DNA of 8,409 nt from CAZQDP01 sp964592375 (GTDB lineage: Bacteria > Bacillota > Clostridia > RUG12999): NCBI GenBank assembly GCA_964592375.1, contig CAZQDP010000085.1, positions 1 to 8,409 of the forward strand. The letters run 5' to 3'. Position numbers and translations under genes: made by a program. Under the pieces are notes generated by a model. It was not told where the DNA came from. It ran no database searches and saw only the letters and a list, made by a program, of their open reading frames with translations. Shown here piece after piece: positions 1-4,868 of this stretch. Every line of letters begins with the position of its first letter. The stretch's first letter is position 1.

Positions 1-2
1 CA

Positions 3-989
3 TATACGGGCGCCACGGTGGTTCTGGCAAAGGCAATTGCAGGCACCTTTGCAGCCTCCGATAGCACGGCGGCGCAGGCAAAGGCAATCATCAATGCAAT
101 GTGTATTGAAAAGGGAGAAAAAGAGCTCACTTCCTCGCAGATAGGCACAATCTCCATTTCTCCGTCCGAGCTTACAGTCAAGGTGGGCAAAGAGGTACCC
201 ATTGCCGTATCGGCAGTCATCGATGGGAAAAAGGTACTCCTGCCTTCTGATATGTATAGCCTAGCCTCAGGGAACACATCCTATTTGCAAGTTTCAGGTG
301 ATACCACTATTTCGGGTGAGGCAGAGGGGGACACTACGCTTACGGTGACCATCCCTACCACCGGAGGTGATGTAACACTCGTTGAGGATGTTTCCGTGCA
401 AACCATGGTCTTGATATTTGAGGATACATTTGAAAGCTATACGCAGGATGCCGCACTCACCTCTTCCTTGTGGACGGTGGGCGGAGTTCCTGCCGGTGCA
501 TCTGTCAATATCGTCGCAAGGCCAACAGGCTCACCTCCTAATTCCGAAACCGGAAAATGTGTATATATTAAGCTGGAAGGTGAGCCCGGCAGTCCCAACA
601 TTACGGGCAATTTCACGCCGCTCAAGGAAAGTGCTGTAGTAGAATTTGACTATATGTTCAATCGAAACGGCGGCAAACTGATTTACCTGCAGGGGGAAGG
701 GATGAATGTGTCAGCTTTTGCAGCCTCAACCGCATTTTCTGCTATCAAATCTGACGGAAGTTCATACACCATCATGCCAACTCCCGTAGCGGGCAGATGG
801 TACAAGATTAAAGTGGAGGCCAATGTACAGACCAATACCACAGACTGGTATGTGGATAATACACTGGTAGCATCCAATAAATCTTTCCGCACCCCAACTA
901 CCGTATTGAGTCAGCTGCTCTTTGGCACATATACCAGTGGAACAAACACGGATATCTATGTTGATAATGTAAAGGTGTATGACAAATAG
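3..989 (+). CDS. Partial surface/exported protein: Ig-like module plus LamG-like C-terminal domain
   Basis: This is the 3' part of a gene that begins outside the window. The frame is open from base 3, and the GTG at 18 has no Shine-Dalgarno site, so it is not treated as a start. Numbering from that GTG, residues 1-40 are an alanine-rich helical tail of an unseen upstream domain. Residues about 44-128 resemble a bacterial Ig-like (Big) module: a beta-rich run starting ISISPSELTVKVGKEV and ending in TLTVTIP. Residues about 133-323 resemble a concanavalin/LamG-type jelly-roll, opening with FEDTFESY and closing with DIYVDNVKVYDK, a pattern common at the C-terminus of secreted polysaccharide-active or adhesive proteins of Clostridia. 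No sortase motif, dockerin or S-layer repeat is seen at the C-terminus. The catalytic or binding partner domain lies upstream, so substrate and function are unknown. The following terminator separates it from the CODH/ACS operon. Confidence 0.75.
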   Translation, partial: YTGATVVLAKAIAGTFAASDSTAAQAKAIINAMCIEKGEKELTSSQIGTISISPSELTVKVGKEVPIAVSAVIDGKKVLLPSDMYSLASGNTSYLQVSGDTTISGEAEGDTTLTVTIPTTGGDVTLVEDVSVQTMVLIFEDTFESYTQDAALTSSLWTVGGVPAGASVNIVARPTGSPPNSETGKCVYIKLEGEPGSPNITGNFTPLKESAVVEFDYMFNRNGGKLIYLQGEGMNVSAFAASTAFSAIKSDGSSYTIMPTPVAGRWYKIKVEANVQTNTTDWYVDNTLVASNKSFRTPTTVLSQLLFGTYTSGTNTDIYVDNVKVYDK

Positions 990-1092
990 CGTTTAAGCCA
1001 AAAGGGGGCAGGAAAAGAAACCGCCTAGGGGAGAGATGCCCCTCTCTTGGAAGAAAACACGCATGGGTTTTGGAAAGTATCATATAATGAAT

Positions 1093-1128
1093 AAAAAAGT
1101 GTGGACAATTCAAAGTCCGCACTTTTTT
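1093..1128 (+). terminator. Strong rho-independent terminator of the upstream gene
   Basis: A 14-bp stem (1093-1106 with 1115-1128) closes an 8-base loop. The arms are AAAAAAGTGTGGAC and GTCCGCACTTTTTT, fully paired with one U-G wobble. The A-tract before and T-tract after the GC core make it a potentially bidirectional intrinsic terminator. It lies 104 bases after the stop codon of the lectin-like gene and about 106 bases before the predicted -35 of the next operon, so it insulates the two units. Confidence 0.9.
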
Positions 1129-1233
1129 ATTGAGCACATTTAACAAGGGATCCCCGCAAAAAAAACAAATACAGCCATATAAAAATATAAATACACAAAA
1201 AAGTACAAAAAGAAAATAATATTATTATATATA

Positions 1234-1262
1234 TTGACTTTAATGATAAATTATAATATATT
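1234..1262 (+). promoter_or_regulatory. Predicted sigma-A promoter of the CODH/ACS operon
   Basis: The -35 box TTGACT (1234-1239) and -10 box TATATT (1257-1262) are separated by 17 bases, inside very AT-rich DNA. Transcription would start near 1269-1270, giving a leader of about 60 nt before the ATG at 1329. An alternative TATAAT at 1252-1257 is only 12 bases from the -35, so it is a worse fit. A further TATAAT at 1286-1291 has no matching -35. The assignment rests on consensus matching only; in DNA this AT-rich, chance -10-like sequences are common. Confidence 0.6.
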
Positions 1263-1299
1263 TATATGTGAATATTTAAATACAATATAATTTATCATT
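1242..1299. repeat. 14-bp perfect inverted repeat around the predicted start site (candidate operator)
   Basis: The left arm AATGATAAATTATA (1242-1255) is exactly the reverse complement of the right arm TATAATTTATCATT (1286-1299). The arms are 30 bp apart and 44 bp centre to centre, about four helical turns. The left arm fills the spacer between -35 and -10, and the right arm lies in the untranslated leader. The dyad centre is at about 1270.5, on the predicted transcription start. Because only one arm would be transcribed, it should act as DNA rather than as an RNA hairpin. A two-site operator for a dimeric or tetrameric regulator that loops the promoter is plausible. The low complexity of the region lowers confidence that it is functional. 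Confidence 0.5.
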
Positions 1300-1328
1300 T
1301 AATTCATAAGGAAAAGGGGTATGTTTTT

Positions 1329-2219
1329 ATGTCAAGGGTAAAAATTACAGAGGCTTTAAAAGGTGGAAAGGTATTGGTTTCAGATGGCGCATGGGGTACC
1401 TTTTTACACAAGAAAGGTTTAAAACCGGGTGAATGTCCCGAGCTTTGGTGTGTAGACAGGCCGGAGGATGTTGCAGATATCGCAAAGAGCTATATTGAAG
1501 CCGGAGCGGATATGGTGGAGACCAACAGCTTTGGCGGAACCATTTTTAAGCTGAGCTACTTTGGTCTGGATGACCGAATTGCTGAGATTAATGAAGCGGC
1601 TGCGAAAGCATCCCGCATGGCGGCAGGAGAGGATAAGTGGGTTATCGCATCCGTGGGCCCCACCGGCATGATGCTCGTAACAGAGGAAGTCACGGAAGAG
1701 GAGCTCTACAATGCATTTAAAGTACAGGCAGTTGCGCTGGAAAAGGGTGGCGCCGATGCACTTTGTATCGAAACCATGAGTGATATAGAAGAAGCGTGCA
1801 TAGCCATTCGCGCTACAAAGGAAAACACAAATTGCGAGGTGATTTGCACCTTTACCTTTGAAAAGACAGTCCGTGGCGATTACAGAACCATGATGGGCGC
1901 GTCTCCAGTTGCCGCATGTGAAGCGGCGATTGCGGCAGGTGCAGATGTTGTTGGTGCGAACTGCGGAAACGGCATTGAAAGAATGGTGGAAATTGTAAAG
2001 GAAATTCGTGCGGCTATCCCTACCACCCCCATCTTGGTTCATGCCAATGCAGGGCTACCAGAAAATATTAACGGCGCGGATGTTTTCCCTGAAACACCGG
2101 AAATGATGGCTGCAAGAGTGGGCGAGCTGATTGATGCGGGTGCCAATATCATTGGCGGATGCTGTGGAACCACGCCTGCACATATTGGAGCTATGAAGAA
2201 GGCAATTGAAAATCGCTAA
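1329..2219 (+). CDS. Homocysteine S-methyltransferase domain protein (MetH N-terminal domain type)
   Basis: This 296-residue protein belongs to the homocysteine-binding (MetH domain 1/BHMT/MmuM) family, in which a zinc thiolate centre activates homocysteine for methylation. Family signatures are DGAWGT (19-24), ETNSF (64-68), and the three zinc cysteines: C212 in GANCGNG, and C278 and C279 in GGCCGTTPAHI. It is a complete barrel with no pterin-binding, cobalamin-binding or activation domain attached, unlike full MetH. The methyl donor must therefore come from a separate protein or small molecule. No signal peptide or membrane segment is seen; it is cytoplasmic. The ATG at 1329 is chosen because GGGG at 1315-1318 is well placed; an ATG at 1321 is out of frame and stops at once. 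It is the first gene of the operon, 34 bp before the MetE-like gene. The donor could be a methyl-corrinoid protein of the Wood-Ljungdahl pathway, S-methylmethionine or another methyl compound; the sequence does not decide. Confidence 0.88.
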   Translation: MSRVKITEALKGGKVLVSDGAWGTFLHKKGLKPGECPELWCVDRPEDVADIAKSYIEAGADMVETNSFGGTIFKLSYFGLDDRIAEINEAAAKASRMAAGEDKWVIASVGPTGMMLVTEEVTEEELYNAFKVQAVALEKGGADALCIETMSDIEEACIAIRATKENTNCEVICTFTFEKTVRGDYRTMMGASPVAACEAAIAAGADVVGANCGNGIERMVEIVKEIRAAIPTTPILVHANAGLPENINGADVFPETPEMMAARVGELIDAGANIIGGCCGTTPAHIGAMKKAIENR

Positions 2220-2253
2220 AATAGAATGTAATAATATAGGGAGGACAACGAAC

Positions 2254-3164
2254 ATGAAAACAAAATTTTTAGGAACTGCTATCGGCAGTATGCCATTTGA
2301 AGATGCGGATTATGCAGTCAATGTATCCATGACTCAGCTTTGCGATGCACCCATATGGCCGCAATTGCCAAAGCTTGGTGTAAATGAACAAATGGAAATT
2401 CAGTACAGCGAAGGAATACCTAGTGCTGTCATTGATTATGAAAAGGCCAGAATGTATTTTGATACTTCTGTGGACTATTCTGAATTATTTGCTGAATTTT
2501 ACGAACAATATATGCTGGCGATGGATCCTGACGAAGGCAATGGTGATTGTTCCTCAATGGCTATTAGCGAAACATTTTCCAAGGGGCTCTATGCACTGGA
2601 AAAGGCACTGAAGAAAAGCGGAAAAAAGCTTCCTTTTGTAAAAGTGCAAGCAACCGGTCCTTGCAGTCTTGCGCTCACCATTGTGGATGAAAACAAAAGA
2701 GCCATTTACTATAATGAAGAGTTTCGTGATGTGATTGTAAAAGCACTTGCTATGAAATGCAGATGGCAAATTCAAAAATTTGCACCCTATGCAGAAAACA
2801 TCATCTGCTTTATTGATGAACCAATTCTTTCGGCGTTCGGAAGTTCCACCTATGTGTCGGTTCAGCGTGAGGACGTGGTTGCCATGTTAGCAGAAGTGAT
2901 TGATGCAGTACATGCAGACAATGCCTTAGCAGGCATACACTGCTGCGGTAATACAGAGTGGAGCATTTTAATGGATGCCGGTGTTGATATCGTGAATTTT
3001 GATGCTTTTGAATTCGGCGAAACCATTGCAATGTATCCCGAAGCGGTAAAGGCACATCTTGAAAGAGGCGGAATGCTGGCTTGGGGCGTTGTTCCCACTT
3101 CGAAAATTGTATTAGACCAGAGTGTGGAAACATTGGAAGCACAGCTGGAAAAGGTCATGGATCA
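2254..3164 (+). CDS. MetE-core/UROD-like zinc methyltransferase (3' end lost in assembly gap)
   Basis: The 303 visible residues resemble the C-terminal catalytic half of cobalamin-independent methionine synthase and the related UROD-like methyltransferases. Signs are an N-terminal GTAIGSMPF strand (7-15), VQATGPCSLAL (131-141), FIDEP (186-190) and a metal-site segment IHCCGNTEW (228-236). H229, C231 and E253 reproduce the spacing of three zinc ligands of E. coli MetE (H641, C643, E665). The fourth ligand, a cysteine about 83 residues after C231, would fall inside the N run. There is no MetE N-terminal domain, so this is a short core-only protein. The start is the ATG at 2254 behind a good GGGAGG (2239-2244); a longer reading from 2206 would overlap the preceding gene and lacks such a site. 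Families of this core type can methylate homocysteine from methyl-corrinoid donors instead of folate; MtaA/MtbA-like corrinoid methyltransferases are the alternative. Its place ahead of CODH/ACS genes favours a corrinoid link, by inference. Confidence 0.75.
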
Positions 3165-3264
3165 NNNNNNNNNNNNNNNNNNNNNNNNNNNNNNNNNNNN
3201 NNNNNNNNNNNNNNNNNNNNNNNNNNNNNNNNNNNNNNNNNNNNNNNNNNNNNNNNNNNNNNNN
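3165..3264. other. Assembly gap (100 Ns) of unknown true length
   Basis: Exactly 100 Ns, the conventional placeholder for an unsized scaffold gap, separate the MetE-like gene from the first cooC-like gene. One hundred bases encode at most 33 residues. The missing P-loop N-terminus of the CooC protein alone needs about 37 residues, and the MetE-like protein still lacks its last zinc cysteine and C-terminus. The real gap must therefore be longer. The two sides are in the same frame by chance, so an automatic translation gives a spurious 576-residue fusion. Confidence 0.97.
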
Positions 3265-3936
3265 GATCCGGATGCAAATCTTTCGGCCGCTTTAGGCATT
3301 CCTCGCATAGAGCAGGAAAAGATTATCCCCATTTCACAGCAACTTGCACTCATTGAGGAGCGTACCGAAACAAAGATAAATGAATACGGCAAGGTATTTA
3401 AGCTCAATCCCCATGTGGCAGATGTTGCTCAAAAATTTGCACTCACCTATCACGGCGTTTCATTGCTTGTTTTGGGTGCGGTCAAATCCGGAGGGGGAGG
3501 CTGTGCCTGCCCGGAGAGCACATTTATCAGAGCGCTTGTCACAGACCTTGTGTTGTATAAGAATGAAACACTGATTATGGATATGGAAGCTGGTATTGAG
3601 CATTTGGGACGTGCCACCTCCCAAGGGGTGGATGTGATGATTGTGGTGGTCGAGCCCGGTCAACGATCCATTGACTGTGGGAAAACTGTTCTGAAAATGG
3701 CAAAAGAAATCGGCCTCAAAAAGGTTGTTTTTGTGGCGAATAAAATTACTAGCAGCGAAGATAAAGCGTTTATTCTGCAAGCACTTCCCGGGCAAGAATT
3801 TCTCGCATTTATCCCATATTCGGAAAAAATCAGAGAAGCAGACAGAGACGGCAAAAGCGCTGCGGATATCACGGATAGTGAAATTGCATCCGTGTTTGAA
3901 GAATTATTTTCAAGAATAGAAGGGCTAAAAGCATGA
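3265..3936 (+). CDS. CooC-type nickel-insertion ATPase, first copy (5' end lost in assembly gap)
   Basis: The 223 visible residues are the bulk of a CooC/AcsF-family MinD-like ATPase, which uses ATP to help insert nickel into the C-cluster of CODH or the A-cluster of ACS. The segment opens with DPDANLSAALGI, the conserved stretch that follows the switch I aspartate in this family, so about 37 N-terminal residues including the P-loop lie in the N gap. The metal-binding CxC appears in GGGGCACPE, the switch II-like strand is LIMDMEAGIEHLGRAT, and VVEPGQRS and VFVANKI match the conserved nucleotide-pocket region. Its stop codon overlaps the start of the next gene by four bases (ATGA, 3933-3936), so the two ATPases are probably translationally coupled. 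The two copies differ clearly in sequence, which suggests different targets. Whether this one serves AcsA or AcsB cannot be decided here. Confidence 0.88.
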   Translation, partial: DPDANLSAALGIPRIEQEKIIPISQQLALIEERTETKINEYGKVFKLNPHVADVAQKFALTYHGVSLLVLGAVKSGGGGCACPESTFIRALVTDLVLYKNETLIMDMEAGIEHLGRATSQGVDVMIVVVEPGQRSIDCGKTVLKMAKEIGLKKVVFVANKITSSEDKAFILQALPGQEFLAFIPYSEKIREADRDGKSAADITDSEIASVFEELFSRIEGLKA

Positions 3937-4685
3937 GTTATTTAATCGCAATATCCGGCAAGGGCGGAGTAGGAAAGACAACCATATCAAGCCTCATTAT
4001 CAGCAGGCTGATTGCAAAAAATAAGGTGCCTGTTTTGGCGATTGATGCAGACCCAAACAGCTGTCTTGATGCTGCACTTGGGGTTGTGGTGGAAAAAACG
4101 GTAGGGCGTGCCAGAGAAGAGGTGCGTGAGGAAGTACAAAACGGCCTTTCAGGCATCTCTAAGCAGGAAGTTCTGCAGATGAAAATTGCGGAAAGTCTTG
4201 TAGAGGCAAAGGATTTTGATTTAATCTCCATGGGCAGACCGGAGGGAGCAGGATGCTATTGCTATGCCAACAATGTTTTGAAATCTGTGATTGCAGAGCT
4301 TGCCAGCAATTATCCTTATGTAGTGCTGGACAATGAAGCAGGACTTGAAAATTTATCCCGAAGAATTGTGCAAAAAGTAGGGATGTTGGTACTCGTATCC
4401 GATCCGTCTAATTCCGGTATGCAGACATTGAAAAGATTGTATGACCTTGCAAAAGAAATGAATATTCAATACGACAAGCTTCTCATTGTTGTGAACCGTT
4501 TGAGAAGTCAAAGCCTGCCGGCAAGTACAGAAGAAATTGTGGCGTATACAAAGGCCAGCGCAGTGATTGGTTTGCCGGATGATTTAGAGGTCGCCGGCTT
4601 TGCACAAGATAATACATCGATTTTTTTACTTGGTAAAGACAATAAGGTTATTCAAAAGATAGATGATATAGTAAACATGATTTAA
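3933..4685 (+). CDS. cooC: CooC/AcsF-type nickel-insertion ATPase, second copy (complete)
   Basis: A complete 250-residue cytoplasmic P-loop ATPase of the CooC/AcsF family, a dimeric maturation factor for the nickel centres of CODH/ACS. It has the deviant Walker A motif GKGGVGKT (9-16), with the family signature lysine at position 10. AIDADPNSCLDAALG follows (36-50), then the nickel-binding CxC (C108 and C110) in GRPEGAGCYCYANN, the segment VVLDNEAGLENLSRR (130-144) and the nucleotide-pocket stretch VSDPSNSG (155-162). Length is normal for the family. The ATG at 3933 overlaps the stop of the first copy by four bases. The GRPEGAGCYCYANN form is the one usually seen in ATPases encoded next to acsA/acsB, so the symbol is a family-level name; acsF would be an equally fair label. 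The next gene is acsA, after a 116-bp spacer that contains a decayed acsA fragment. Confidence 0.92.
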   Translation: MSYLIAISGKGGVGKTTISSLIISRLIAKNKVPVLAIDADPNSCLDAALGVVVEKTVGRAREEVREEVQNGLSGISKQEVLQMKIAESLVEAKDFDLISMGRPEGAGCYCYANNVLKSVIAELASNYPYVVLDNEAGLENLSRRIVQKVGMLVLVSDPSNSGMQTLKRLYDLAKEMNIQYDKLLIVVNRLRSQSLPASTEEIVAYTKASAVIGLPDDLEVAGFAQDNTSIFLLGKDNKVIQKIDDIVNMI

Positions 4686-4688
4686 AAT

Positions 4689-4787
4689 AGGAGAGGAGAG
4701 ATAGCTGCAAAGAAATTAAAGTGATGATGAAGAGTCAGCCACATTGCATCACCGGAGATGCTACAAATGATTCAAAATGATTTATAA
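4689..4787 (+). pseudogene. Decayed partial copy of the acsA 5' end
   Basis: This spacer between cooC and acsA holds a degraded duplicate of the start of acsA. An AGGAG (4689-4693) is followed after seven bases by ATA-GCT-GCA-AAG (4701-4712), resembling the ATG-GCA-AAG of acsA with the start codon lost. After three consecutive in-frame TGA stops (4722-4730), the same frame reads RVSHIASPEMLQ (4731-4766), against KSVSDIASLEMLQ in AcsA. At the DNA level 4731-4767 matches 4832-4868 at 32 of 37 positions. The frame ends at TAA (4785-4787), just before the true Shine-Dalgarno. It cannot encode a CODH. It may be a local tandem duplication or the scar of a lost second CODH gene. The spacer could still act as an untranslated leader that tunes acsA. 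Confidence 0.75.
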
Positions 4788-4868
4788 AGAGGGGTAGGAT
4801 AATGGCAAAGGATATTGAACTTTTAAACAAAAGTGTCAGCGACATTGCATCATTGGAGATGCTGCAAA
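4731..4868 (+). repeat. Imperfect 37-bp direct repeat, spacer versus acsA coding start
   Basis: Unit one is 4731-4767, in the spacer. Unit two is 4832-4868, inside acsA codons 11-23. They are exactly 101 bp apart and differ at five positions: 4733, 4740, 4752, 4753 and 4763. The longest identical run is 11 bases (ACATTGCATCA). Similarity fades on both sides, apart from the Shine-Dalgarno and GCAAAG resemblance described for the remnant. Recombination between the units would remove 101 bp, including the acsA ribosome binding site and start codon. Confidence 0.85.

Larger units (their letters stand above)
990..1328. other. 339-bp intergenic spacer: terminator, then AT-rich promoter region
   Basis: No credible gene is present on either strand. 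The first part (990-1092) is of ordinary composition and is the 3' untranslated tail of the upstream gene. It is followed by a strong terminator hairpin. From about 1156 to 1310 the DNA is extremely AT-rich and holds the promoter and inverted repeat listed separately. The last bases carry the Shine-Dalgarno of the first operon gene. I see no riboswitch or T-box fold, but I could not run a covariance search. Confidence 0.8.

Noticed and set aside
1027..1048. Hairpin AGGGGAG/CTCTCTT after the lectin-like gene
   Set aside because: Only seven pairs with two wobbles and no following T-tract; the real terminator is at 1093-1128.
1083..1088. TATAAT as a possible promoter just before the terminator
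   Set aside because: No -35-like sequence at 16-18 bases upstream, and transcription would run straight into the terminator.
1147..1154. GGGATCCC palindrome
   Set aside because: Eight bases, isolated, and expected by chance; nothing nearby gives it a role.
1419..2042. 207-residue open frame on the minus strand
   Set aside because: It lies entirely antisense to the homocysteine methyltransferase gene, has no recognisable motif, and its cysteine/histidine-rich composition is typical of an antisense shadow.
2206..3936. Single 576-residue protein joining a MetE-like barrel to a CooC ATPase
   Set aside because: It exists only by translating 100 Ns. Its start at 2206 lies inside the preceding gene without a ribosome binding site, and both halves are recognisable separate families missing their facing ends.
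4724..4780. 18-residue reading frame (MMKSQPHCITGDA...) in the cooC-acsA spacer
   Set aside because: The Shine-Dalgarno at 4689-4700 is too far upstream, and the DNA is better explained in another frame as a decayed copy of the acsA start.
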